Positions 55,419-63,559 of a stretch of 64,000 nucleotides of DNA are shown here, piece after piece (the first letter of the stretch is position 1; each line of letters starts with the position of its first letter). The position numbers were made by a program, and so were the translations under genes. Source of the stretch: Caballeronia sp. dw_19 (GTDB lineage: Bacteria; Pseudomonadota; Gammaproteobacteria; Burkholderiales; Burkholderiaceae); assembly GCF_018449515.1 (NCBI RefSeq), contig NZ_JAAVUQ010000007.1, forward strand, positions 186,001 to 250,000, written 5' to 3'. Under the pieces are notes generated by a model. The model did no database searches, was not told where the DNA came from, and saw nothing but the letters and a program-made list of their open reading frames with translations.

Positions 55419-56042
55419 ATGGCTCGTTTGCCGGCAATCTGTGATCGATGTGGCACGATCTTTCCTTCCGGGTATGGCTTGGGGAACGGCACATCAGGGG
55501 TGATGTTCGAAGGCAACAAGTCCGGCCCCTGCCCGGAATGCGGCGCAATGGGAACGGTGCCGGATGGTATTTAGGGCGTGATCGACGGGTTGATCAAGTT
55601 CGCGCGTGCTGGCGAACTCCCCGGTGATCGTCTCGCTATGTTGGGCGAGATGGCCATCACCGCGAAAGCCGAGGGATGGTCGTCTGATCAGTTCAGAGCG
55701 GAAGCGGAGAAGCGAGAACCGGGGTCCGCTGGGTTGCTGGCGTGTATGCCCTCGAACAAGGTCGAGTGGTTCACGTTCATCGGCCTGTTGATCATGGCGC
55801 TGCAGTTGATGTAGGCGAGTTCCGGCTACACGCTAAAGGACCTGCTCCAGCCGGCTCCGGAGCCGGTGCCCGGCCCGGTAGCTGCGGTGACTAGGCAGGT
55901 CACCGATAGCACGCCGAAGGTAGCGCCAAGCCGGATCGCGCCAAAACCCAAGGCGGCCGGTAGGCATAAGATTGGTCGGAACGATCCTTGCCATTGTGGC
56001 AATGGGATTAAATACAAGCGCTGCCACGGCGCCTTGAACTGA
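55419..56042 (+). pseudogene. Zinc-ribbon to SEC-C protein gene interrupted by two in-frame TAG codons
   Basis: One frame without any frameshift runs for 208 codons but contains TAG at 55572-55574 and 55812-55814. Part 1 (51 residues) is a zinc ribbon: ICDRCGTIFPSG ... GPCPECGAMGTVPDGI. Part 2 (residues after the first TAG) is a helical region ending in the hydrophobic FTFIGLLIMALQLM. Part 3 is a Pro-rich linker followed by a SEC-C metal-binding motif, [19 protein letters not shown]. The parts make sense as one protein, so it is probably a gene inactivated by nonsense mutations; each part could also be translated separately. It lies just past attR beside an integrase remnant. Confidence 0.7.
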
Positions 56043-56045
56043 CGG

Positions 56046-56485
56046 CTATCGCGTCGCGCGCACCTTCCGCTTGCGCCGTCGGTCATAAACCTTGTTGACC
56101 ATCCGTTTGTCCGCGTGTCCCGTTGCGTCGGTGATCTGCTCATCACCTTCTTCCTGGCGATCCGTTACCGCGGTCGGCCTCATGTCGGCCAGCGTGAACC
56201 GTTCGAAAGTGATCTTCCGCTCAGCCGCGACCTTCTCGCAAAACTCCATCAACTGGGTCCAACTCGTGTTCCACCCGCCGCGTGTGTAAACCTGACCGGC
56301 GGTGTTGCCGAATACATAGACACTCGGTCGCGCTGCGGCGACAGCGCTTCATCGATCATGGCTTCAAGTTCCAGCCACCTGAGAATGGACTTGAACCGCT
56401 GCGGCTGGCCGGCCTTGCGCTTACCGACCGGGATCTTGATCTCTTCAACAGCGATCGAATGACGCTTCAGCTCACGCATCTCCAT
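56046..56485 (-). pseudogene. Remnant of a second integrase (C-terminal part, frameshifted)
   Basis: Two minus-strand frames join into one integrase C-terminus. The first (from 56485) reads VEEIKIPVGKRKAGQPQRFK ... EAMIDEALSPQRDRVS, then a frameshift near 56320-56330 leads to YVFGNTAGQVYTRGGWNTSW, ITFERFTLADMRP and GHADKRMVNKVYDRR in the other frame. The box II Arg, the GHA(D) box and the terminal Tyr are visible; the N-terminal half is missing. It is unlike the element's own integrase and marks an older insertion at the same tRNA-His. Confidence 0.75.
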
Positions 56486-56800
56486 GGGCCAGACTGACTG
56501 TCAGGTATGCAGCCGGTACGCACAGTGCCAGATAAGCCGCGACGGAATTACCTTCGCGCGCCGACTGTCCCGACAGAAAGCGAGACGCCCCCTTGACAGC
56601 CGGCTTCGGCAGAATCGTATGATCCGGTCTTCAGGCGTGATGTATCTGCGCCCGCACCATCTGATCTCGATTACCTACCCTATGGAGCCTCAATAGTCCA
56701 GCGCATCGTGCTCGCCTTATCAGCACCTGCGAGCACGGCCACCCTTTTCCAAGCCTATAGTCAGCTTGATAAAACCTATAAATAACCTATAATAATTGTT
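56486..56800. other. 315-bp gap with a consensus-like promoter for the toxin-antitoxin pair
   Basis: No gene is supported. At its right end TTGATA (56766-56771), a 16-bp spacer and TATAAT (56788-56793) form a strong promoter. ACCTATAA occurs twice within it (56774 and 56785 regions) and may be the autoregulatory operator. Confidence 0.6.
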
Positions 56801-57055
56801 TTGAACGCTATCAATTGGACTCTGAAAGCCGCCAAGCGACTTCGAAAACTGGATCGGCAACATCAGGTGGCGATACGTGATGGGGTAAATACATTGGAAA
56901 CCATGCCTGACTGCCAGAACGTAAAGTCACTCATGAACCACGAACACGGCTACAGGTTGCGGGTGGGCAACTACCGAATCCTGTTCAATTGGGACGGCGC
57001 TATCAGGATCGTCGATATAGAAGACATAAGGAAGCGCGATGAACGCACGTACTAA
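56801..57055 (+). CDS. RelE/HigB-type toxin
   Basis: An 84-residue toxin of the RelE/ParE superfamily: INWTLKAAKRLRKLDRQHQ at the start, then YRLRVGNYRILFNWDGAIRIVDIEDIRKR, with the basic residues usual for ribosome-dependent mRNA interferases. The family-like N-terminus needs the TTG at 56801; no ATG fits. The -10 box ends 7 bp before it, so the mRNA may be leaderless. The gene overlaps its antitoxin by 17 bp. Confidence 0.87.
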   Translation: MNAINWTLKAAKRLRKLDRQHQVAIRDGVNTLETMPDCQNVKSLMNHEHGYRLRVGNYRILFNWDGAIRIVDIEDIRKRDERTY

Positions 57056-57368
57056 CATCCAAGTCATCAATGGGCCGGACGGAAAACCGGCTTTTGTGGT
57101 TATCCCATACGCCGAGTATGTCCAGAAGCACCGTGAGGAGACCGGCCTGATTCCCCACGATGTAGTAAGCCGCACTGTTGATGGGGCATCGCCCGTGCGT
57201 GCGTGGCGCGAACATTTAAACCTGACACAAGCAGACATGGCAATCCGGCTCGGTATCAGCCAGCCTGCGTATTCAGAACAGGAGAGCGGTCAATTGCGCT
57301 TGCGCAAGGCCACGAAGGAAAAAATTGCGGCCTCCCTCGGAATCACGCTCGAACAGTTGGATTTCTAA
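57039..57368 (+). CDS. Antitoxin with XRE helix-turn-helix
   Basis: A 109-residue antitoxin. The first ~35 residues (VINGPDGKPAFVVIPYAEYVQKH) resemble a Phd/RelB-like toxin-neutralising segment; the rest is a Cro/CI HTH (LTQADMAIRLGISQPAYSEQESG ... AASLGITLEQLDF). Toxin-first order with an XRE antitoxin is HigBA-like. AAGGAAG precedes the ATG inside the toxin gene, so the two are coupled and should autoregulate the promoter at 56766. Confidence 0.87.
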   Translation: MNARTNIQVINGPDGKPAFVVIPYAEYVQKHREETGLIPHDVVSRTVDGASPVRAWREHLNLTQADMAIRLGISQPAYSEQESGQLRLRKATKEKIAASLGITLEQLDF

Positions 57369-57495
57369 GCGGAGGTCCCAACCATTCTTTTGCGAAGGAC
57401 CCGCAAAAAACGAATCTTCCGCACGCTCCGGTGTCACAAAACCAAACGGCCGCGCTACCCGTTTCCATGAATACGTCGCCGCCGCGGAGAAACCC

Positions 57496-57777
57496 ATGAA
57501 ATCCTGTGCGATTAAAACGCTCCCCGGCACCATCGTCGCCCTCGTCTTCGTGACGGCCGTGCTCGGCATCGGATTGGAAACAAACGCGGAGGCCCAGACC
57601 GCGGCGCCGGCCGATTCTGCTTCAATGGTTAAACCGCCAGTTACGCCCAGCGCTCCGAATGCGACAATCCCGCGTGCGGCTAATCCAGACAACATGCCAA
57701 CGAAGCGCCCCGCTCTGCCGCCCAACAGCAATCGCATGCTGCGCAACAACCCAGCCAGCGACGCGATCGCGAAATAG
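57496..57777 (+). CDS. Small secreted protein of unknown function
   Basis: A 93-residue protein with a signal peptide (MKSCAIKTLPGTIVALVFVTAVLG..., cleavage probably near AEA-QT) and a Pro/Ala/Asn-rich, likely unstructured mature part. GGAG lies 6 bases before the ATG. No family recognised. Possibly periplasmic. Confidence 0.6.
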   Translation: MKSCAIKTLPGTIVALVFVTAVLGIGLETNAEAQTAAPADSASMVKPPVTPSAPNATIPRAANPDNMPTKRPALPPNSNRMLRNNPASDAIAK

Positions 57778-58190
57778 CATAGGCGGGCGCAGCATATTCG
57801 CGGAATCCGGATAACAACCGTCGCGGCAAATCATGCCGCGACGGCGCGCACCAGCCGCGAAATCCGCTCGCGCCATTTATTCACCGCCCATTCGCCCTCG
57901 CCTTCCAAGCGCTCACGACACGTCACACTGCAGATCTGACGCAAGGAACGCATCCACGCCATAGGGCATTAGCTCCCCGCACAAATTAACTACTCAACAA
58001 CTCCAGCAAAGCCAAACCCAAGCAACATCGCGCCGAAACCGCAACCCGATCAGCGCATTAGCCGGTACCCCGTTGCATCGACCGCAAAGCCCCGCCCGAT
58101 TGCACCATAACGCGGCATGTCCGACCCTATAATGACGCCACTTCAAAATATCGACGCAGCTGCGGCTCGCGTCACAAGCGGTGGTTTTCC
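57778..58190. other. 413-bp intergenic region
   Basis: No gene supported. A perfect 10-bp inverted repeat CGTCGCGGCA-N5-TGCCGCGACG (57819-57843) lies 42 bp after the preceding stop and may end that transcript, though it lacks a T-run. Confidence 0.5.
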
Positions 58191-58616
58191 ATGCAAAAAG
58201 TCATTTTGCCGTTCGTCGCGGGTTTTCTGGCCGCGCTGTTTTTCCGTGAAGCCACTATCGCGTTGTTGCATGCAGCCGGCGTGGTCGATCCAGCTGGTTA
58301 TTCCACCGCGCCATTCCTGCCGCTGGGGATCCCCGAGTTCATCGTCAACGCGCTATGGAGCGCAGTTTTCGGCATCCTGATGGCGTGGCTGCTGCGTGTC
58401 GCACCCGACCGCACTGCGCCGTGGATCGGCGCGCTGGTGTTCGGCGGCGTCGTGCTGACGGCCGCGAGCGTGTTCGTGGTCGATCCGTTGCGCGGCATCT
58501 GGCCGAGCGGCAACATGCTGCCCCGCCTCGCGCTCGGTTTTGCATCGAATGCCATGTGGGGCTGGGGCGCGCTCGTCTTCATGCGCGCCTTCACGGCGGG
58601 CAGCGACGCGGACTAA
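58191..58616 (+). CDS. Unknown four-helix membrane protein
   Basis: A 141-residue protein with four hydrophobic segments (about 5-29, 52-69, 78-96, 112-135). No family recognised; it is annotated as hypothetical in relatives by its look. Its last 4 bases overlap the end of the convergent CoA-hydrolase gene. Confidence 0.75.
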   Translation: MQKVILPFVAGFLAALFFREATIALLHAAGVVDPAGYSTAPFLPLGIPEFIVNALWSAVFGILMAWLLRVAPDRTAPWIGALVFGGVVLTAASVFVVDPLRGIWPSGNMLPRLALGFASNAMWGWGALVFMRAFTAGSDAD

Positions 58617-59743
58617 TCTGCCAGCGCGGCCAGCGGATGGTCGCGCTCAGCCCACGGACTGTCGTACATCTGCAAGACCGCATCGCGCGTCACATCTTCC
58701 ATACGCGCCACTTTCCACACCGGCTGGTTGTCCTTGTCGACAATGCGTGCCCGGATGCCTTCCATCACATCGCCATGATCGAACGTCGCGCGCGTGAGCC
58801 CGAGGTCGCGCCTCAACGTCTCGGCCATGCTCGACGTTTTGGCCCGGTCAATCAATTCCAGCGATACATCGACAGATAACGGCGAACGCTCACGCAACTC
58901 AGCCGCCGTGCGCGCAGCCCAATCGCGTTCCTCACCGGCCGTCTCACTGCCCGCCTCACCGCCCGTTAAGCTTTCCAGCGACTTCAGGCAGGCCGCGCCG
59001 TTGCCCGTAGCAAAATGCTTATCGATAAAACCACGCTCCGCCGCAAGCGCGCTCGCCTTCCCCGCATTCGGGCTTGCCTGCGTTTCGATAAACCGCACCA
59101 CCTCCGCGCCGCTAGCGAACGGTTTCTCCTTCAGCGTATCGATAAGCGCGGGCAGCGCATCGTCTTCCATGTAAGCGTCGGCGAGGCCGGCGTAGAGCGC
59201 ATCGGCGGCATCGATTGTCGCGCCCGTCGCCGCGAGATAACGCCCGATCGCACCCGGCGTGCGCGCGAGGAACCAGCTCACGCCCACGTCCGGAAACAAG
59301 CCGATACGCGTTTCGGGCATCGCCATCTTCGTCGAGCCGGTGACCACCCGCACGCCGCCCGTATACCGCGCACCTTGCGAAATGCCCATTCCGCCGCCCA
59401 TTACCACGCCGTTCAACAACGCGATATACGGCTTCGGATAGGTGAAAATCGCGTGATTCAGGCGGTATTCATCGGTGAAAAATTCTTCGATGACCGCATG
59501 TTCGCCCGCCTTCGCCGATTGATATAAAAACCGGATATCGCCGCCCGCACAGAACGCGCGCGGATGCGGGCTGTAGATAACCACTGCGTGCACCAGAGGG
59601 TCGTCGCGCCAGGCGTTCAGCGCGCGATGAATGGCGTGCAGCATGGGCGTGGACAGCGCGTTCAACGCCTTCGGACGATTCAGCGCAATGAAGCCAATAC
59701 CCTGCGCGCGTTCGATACGAATTTCATCGATGGATTCAGTCAT
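58613..59743 (-). CDS. Enoyl-CoA hydratase/isomerase family, 3-hydroxyisobutyryl-CoA hydrolase-like
   Basis: A 376-residue crotonase-fold protein, longer than ordinary hydratases and of HIBCH length. Oxyanion-hole motifs are CAGGDIRFLYQSAK and NGVVMGGGMGISQGARY; MPETRIGLFPDVGVSWFLAR carries the catalytic Glu/Asp region of HIBCH. It would release free 3-hydroxyisobutyrate in valine breakdown. The ATG at 59743 is preferred over a TTG two codons earlier. A TetR gene lies 63 bp upstream on the same strand. Confidence 0.9.
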   Translation of the reverse strand: MTESIDEIRIERAQGIGFIALNRPKALNALSTPMLHAIHRALNAWRDDPLVHAVVIYSPHPRAFCAGGDIRFLYQSAKAGEHAVIEEFFTDEYRLNHAIFTYPKPYIALLNGVVMGGGMGISQGARYTGGVRVVTGSTKMAMPETRIGLFPDVGVSWFLARTPGAIGRYLAATGATIDAADALYAGLADAYMEDDALPALIDTLKEKPFASGAEVVRFIETQASPNAGKASALAAERGFIDKHFATGNGAACLKSLESLTGGEAGSETAGEERDWAARTAAELRERSPLSVDVSLELIDRAKTSSMAETLRRDLGLTRATFDHGDVMEGIRARIVDKDNQPVWKVARMEDVTRDAVLQMYDSPWAERDHPLAALAD

Positions 59744-59806
59744 ATGCAATGCAGGTTTCTATTCGTGTGAGTGGAAATGGCGCTGAAATTGGAGCTGGAA
59801 AGCATG

Positions 59807-60433
59807 TCAGCCGGCGCTTGCGGATGGCCGTCGACGAGCAGGTTTCTTCTTGATGACAGTGGGCAAATACAGGTCCAACATTTCATCGATAAGCGTATCC
59901 GGCGGCGCGGTGAAAACTGTCTGTGCCGTCAGGCTCAACGACACGATACCGTGCAACGCCGCCCACAACGTCTCGGCCCGGACCGCAGGGTCATGAACCA
60001 GCGCCAGCGTCCGAGTCAGCATAGAAAGCACCGTCTCGCCGGCCGATGCCACATCGTTAAAAGCGGCGGCGGTATAAGCGGGATTTTGCATGAAAATCAG
60101 CCGATACACCTCGGGATGCGTCAGCCCGAACGTGACGTACGCATGCGCCATGGCTTTCAGCCGTTCAACCGGCTCCGCCACGTCATCATGCGCGTGCATG
60201 GACTCGAGCAACTGCACGTGACCCTCGACGCAAAGCGCGTGGGCAATGGCATCGCGGCCGGCAAAGTGGAGATAAAGCGAGGCAGGCGAATATCCGACAA
60301 CCCCTGCGATCTTGCGCATCGACAACGCGTCAAAACCTTCACGCACGACGATCACGCGCGCCGCATCCAGGATCTGGATGCGCAGTAAGGGCTGATTTGA
60401 AAGATGTTGTTTTGAGCCTGCCATCCCGCGCAT
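59807..60433 (-). CDS. TetR family transcriptional regulator
   Basis: A 208-residue regulator. The HTH is RIQILDAARVIVVREGFDALSMRKIAGVVGYSPASLYLHFAGRDAI. The C-terminal domain carries the TetR_C_33/WHG-like pattern (AYVTFGLTHPEVYRLIFM). Start uncertain: ATG at 60433 or 60424. Co-directional with the HIBCH-like gene it precedes, which it may control. Confidence 0.88.
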   Translation of the reverse strand: MRGMAGSKQHLSNQPLLRIQILDAARVIVVREGFDALSMRKIAGVVGYSPASLYLHFAGRDAIAHALCVEGHVQLLESMHAHDDVAEPVERLKAMAHAYVTFGLTHPEVYRLIFMQNPAYTAAAFNDVASAGETVLSMLTRTLALVHDPAVRAETLWAALHGIVSLSLTAQTVFTAPPDTLIDEMLDLYLPTVIKKKPARRRPSASAG

Positions 60434-60508
60434 TTTCCGGATGACACCGGCCAAGTCAATGCAAAACTGAACAGCATTGAATGTAACCGCCTCGTTAAAT
60501 GCCCGCTA

Positions 60509-60790
60509 TCAGCTCCCCATTCCCGGCGGAAAATGACCACTCTTCAATAACACGGGCCCACCATTATTGATGTGCAGATGCTCCCTCGCAACCGCTTCAA
60601 TCCTCGGGCGCGCAGCATCGAATGCGCGTATCCAGCCGGTGCTGTCGCAGCTCTCCACGCCAAAATGATCCTCCAGCGCCTCGACCGAGATCGCACACGG
60701 CACGCGCTCGCCATCGACCAGCGCGGCAAATACCACGGTCAGATTCGCGTCGCGGTACGCCGGCGCATCGGCGGGAAAAAGGATGTTCAT
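60509..60790 (-). CDS. DUF1488 family protein
   Basis: A 93-residue cytoplasmic protein: ILFPADAPAYRDANLTVVFAALVDGERVPCAISVEALEDHFG. The pattern is that of DUF1488. GAGG lies 6 bases before the ATG at 60790; the longer open frame upstream is not part of the family. Function unknown. Co-directional with the next two small genes. Confidence 0.82.
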   Translation of the reverse strand: MNILFPADAPAYRDANLTVVFAALVDGERVPCAISVEALEDHFGVESCDSTGWIRAFDAARPRIEAVAREHLHINNGGPVLLKSGHFPPGMGS

Positions 60791-60855
60791 GGCGGCCTCG
60801 AATGGCAAGGAAATGGGGGTAACGCACGATCCTACCCGCGGCGCCTCGATCCGGT

Positions 60856-61227
60856 CTACCCGGCTTCTTCCATGCTGAGCCGGACCAGCTCGGCGGGTAC
60901 ATCGACAATCAGCAGCGACACCGCGCCCGGGTCGGCGTAATCGAACTTCAGGTGCCGGCTCATGTCCCTCACCCGTTCGCAAAATTGCTGCTGTACCGGC
61001 TCGGTGACCAGATCGAAAAGGCTCAATGCTTCCGTCTCGAAGCGGTAATGCACGCCCCACGCAATATTGCCCGGATGACTTGCCATGCCGCTCGTACGCC
61101 AGCTCACGAACAGGCACGGTTTCTGATCAGTGCCGATCTCGCTGATATCCGCGCCGCTCGGGAACAAATCGAGCAGCGCCTCGGCAACGCAGCGCATCGC
61201 CGGGTGACGGATATTGAGCGTGCGCAT
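60856..61227 (-). CDS. Unknown protein
   Basis: A 123-residue protein, mixed alpha/beta, with a central CLFVSWRTSGM and RFETEALSLFDLV. No family recognised with confidence. Its start codon shares a base with the stop of the upstream gene (TGATG), so the two are coupled. Confidence 0.65.
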   Translation of the reverse strand: MRTLNIRHPAMRCVAEALLDLFPSGADISEIGTDQKPCLFVSWRTSGMASHPGNIAWGVHYRFETEALSLFDLVTEPVQQQFCERVRDMSRHLKFDYADPGAVSLLIVDVPAELVRLSMEEAG

Positions 61228-61499
61228 CAGGTATTTTGCAGCAATCTGTCAATATAGGCGCGCGCCGCCTGCTCCACATTGGCGAGCGCTTCGTCCTCGC
61301 TGGCAAAGCGCTGCTCTGCGCCGACCTCGACCAGTGCCTCGAAGCGGCGGACGTTGTCCGGACCGCCCTGGGCAACGTTGACCGTACCCACGTAGATGGG
61401 CGCGCTCGGTTCTCCGCCTGCCTGATCGCGCGTTTGGGTAAGCCGCGCCGCCGCACTGATGTAATACCCGCGATACGGGCCGCTAACGCGTTCTGCCAT
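61227..61499 (-). CDS. Unknown small protein
   Basis: A 90-residue protein (MAERVSGPYRGYYISAAARL...), beta strands at the N-terminus and a C-terminal helix. AGAGGG precedes the ATG at 61499. Probably an operon with the gene at 60856 and perhaps DUF1488. Confidence 0.65.
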   Translation of the reverse strand: MAERVSGPYRGYYISAAARLTQTRDQAGGEPSAPIYVGTVNVAQGGPDNVRRFEALVEVGAEQRFASEDEALANVEQAARAYIDRLLQNT

Positions 61500-61878
61500 G
61501 TTTTCCCTCTCAAATGTTTTATAAGTGCCGCGTGTTGCCCGCGTCTCTGTAAGGTTTGAATGTCGGCAATTAGTTCTCGGCCGTTGCAACCTGTTGCATT
61601 TTCTTCCGGCACTTCGGGCAACCCGGTGCGTCCGACGGTGGTTAGCTTGAAAAGCGTAATGCAACGCGCGCGCCAGCGGCCTGGCTGGAGGGAGCATTTA
61701 TCGAAGTGATTTGATTTAGGTCAAAAAGCCTGCTTTTTCCTACGCTCACCAGCGTATGGGAAAATACAGGCACGAACATGTTTGGAAACACGTTGGAGAG
61801 GCGGGTCGGAGAGCACGGTCCGTGCGTTCCGCTCTATCTTCTACGGCGTTATCCGGCGTTTGCCACTCGAGGAACACA
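61500..61878. other. 379-bp divergent intergenic region
   Basis: No gene supported. It should hold promoters for the minus-strand unknown-protein pair and the plus-strand lipoprotein gene. No strong hairpin or operator was identified. Confidence 0.5.
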
Positions 61879-62241
61879 ATGAAGCAATTTGCACGGCGCT
61901 TGCCGATCCCTTCCCCGTTTCGCATGGCGCGGGTTCTACAGGCCACCGGCCTAACCATCGCGGCCTCGGCTGTTTTAAGCCTGGGCGGATGTGCATCGTC
62001 GACCGACGCATCGCTGATCCATCTCCCCGACGGCCAGAGCGGTTACGCCATCAACTGCAGCGGCGCCGATGCGAGCACGACATGGGCGAGTTGTTACGTC
62101 CTGGCCGGCGATAAATGCGGCGCGACCGGCTACACGATCGTATCGAAGGACAACGAGGAAGGCGGACCGTCGGGCGGCAGCATCACCAACGTGGTATCGG
62201 CGAATGTCAAGAACCGCTCGATGGTCATACGGTGTAACTAG
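61879..62241 (+). CDS. Small lipoprotein of unknown function
   Basis: A 120-residue protein with a lipoprotein signal (VLQATGLTIAASAVLSLGGC, lipidated Cys38) and a mature domain of ~80 residues with four Cys in addition (INCSG, ASCYV, DKCGA, IRCN), which could form two disulfides. GAGG precedes the ATG. The mature part resembles small Burkholderiaceae outer-membrane lipoproteins; no function is known. Confidence 0.78.
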   Translation: MKQFARRLPIPSPFRMARVLQATGLTIAASAVLSLGGCASSTDASLIHLPDGQSGYAINCSGADASTTWASCYVLAGDKCGATGYTIVSKDNEEGGPSGGSITNVVSANVKNRSMVIRCN

Positions 62242-62265
62242 AGCCCACCTGCCCTCCTGCAAACA

Positions 62266-62604
62266 CTAGTGCGGGCTGACCTTCGAAAACACGTTCAGTA
62301 CAATCACGCCCGACACGATCAGGCCCATGCCGAGCACAGCGGGCAGATCAGGGATCTGCTTGAATAACAGCGCCGCGACCAGTGTGATCAGCACGATGCC
62401 GGCGCCTGACCACACGGCATAAACAATGCCGACCGGTAGCGACTTCAGCGTGAGCGAGAGCAGGTAAAACGAGATGCCGTAGCCGATCACCACGATGACC
62501 GCCGGCACCAAACGCGAGAATCCTTCCGATGCCCGCAAGGCCGATGTCGCCACGACTTCAGCAACAATAGCGACCGCGAGCAACGCATAAGCGGAAGAGC
62601 GCAT
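62266..62604 (-). CDS. Small multidrug resistance (SMR) transporter, EmrE-like
   Basis: A 112-residue protein with four membrane helices. The essential proton/drug Glu is Glu16 in [13 protein letters not shown], and [15 protein letters not shown] is the helix-3 signature. Works as a dimer exchanging protons for cationic compounds. Shares strand and 3-bp spacing with the UPF0303 gene upstream. Confidence 0.92.
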   Translation of the reverse strand: MRSSAYALLAVAIVAEVVATSALRASEGFSRLVPAVIVVIGYGISFYLLSLTLKSLPVGIVYAVWSGAGIVLITLVAALLFKQIPDLPAVLGMGLIVSGVIVLNVFSKVSPH

Positions 62605-62607
62605 GGG

Positions 62608-63111
62608 TTACGCCTTGTCCGATGCAAACGCGAGCGCGCCTGCGTCATGCCCGAGCACCGCGCACAGCGCTTCCACCACGAACTCATGATCCTGGCGTTG
62701 CGGCAGGCCCGACACGGTCACCACGCCAATCACACCCGCGCCTTTGACCGTCAACGGAAAAGCGCCGCCGTGCGAGGCGAATTCGGCGGCGGGGAGACTG
62801 TATTTATCGGCGAGTGTTGCCGATGCCTGCTGGAGGCTCAAGCCGATCGCATACGAGCTGCGGCGAAAGTGCTCGACCGTGCGCGCCTTGCGCTGTACCC
62901 AGCGGGTGTTATCGGGCGTGGCGCCATCGACAGAGACAAAAAACAGCGGCTGGCCGAAGGTGCGTACTTCTATGGCTATGGGCGCGCCGCGCGCCACCGC
63001 CATCTCGCGGAGTTGCGAACCGATTTGCCACGCGCGGTCCGGGTCGAAGTGCGGGAAGACCAGCGTGTGCTCCTGATGCGCGATGGTCTGGAGGTCCTGA
63101 ATGATGTTCAT
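62608..63111 (-). CDS. UPF0303 / HbpS-like (DUF336-type) protein
   Basis: A 167-residue protein. The core [41 protein letters not shown] is the HbpS/GlcG-like signature; members of the related family bind haem or cobalamin, but the ligand here is unknown. AGGAAG precedes the ATG at 63111 ([13 protein letters not shown]); the upstream frame is rejected. Two-gene operon with the SMR gene. Confidence 0.85.
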   Translation of the reverse strand: MNIIQDLQTIAHQEHTLVFPHFDPDRAWQIGSQLREMAVARGAPIAIEVRTFGQPLFFVSVDGATPDNTRWVQRKARTVEHFRRSSYAIGLSLQQASATLADKYSLPAAEFASHGGAFPLTVKGAGVIGVVTVSGLPQRQDHEFVVEALCAVLGHDAGALAFASDKA

Positions 63112-63559
63112 AAGCAATGGCTTCCTGGCGAGTGAAAAGTCGAGCGACACGATCATCGGGTCGTTCAATGCCCGACACGAATTTCACAAATTGTGACATG
63201 CCTCGGGGAGAGGGCTTGTATAAGCGCGTCATTTAACTGTTCTGTGACGACTGAAATGTTTCGTCATCCGTTCGTGCGCAATTAGTCCATCGACTTATAA
63301 AGTCTTAATTCGGCTTAATTCCCGCGCCATCTCAATTTAATCGGGTCGCTAATATGTTGTTTAAATTACATCAGTAAGCTAATTAGGAGCATTCTCATTA
63401 GGGCATTCCATCTCGATAAGTAAAGTTCGAACCCTGTCCACGCAGCCATCAACGAGTCCCTCTGGATTCGGCACTGCGCTGACCCGGCATGCAGATCACC
63501 TCTGTTCAATCTGCACGTATGCGTCACGGATTCGAGTCAACTCTACGCAGGAATGCAAA
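63112..63559. other. 448-bp AT-richer intergenic region
   Basis: No gene supported. It is markedly AT-richer near 63280-63400 than the surrounding chromosome, as is often seen upstream of silenced or tightly controlled surface-protein genes. It should hold the promoter of the autotransporter gene. Confidence 0.5.
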
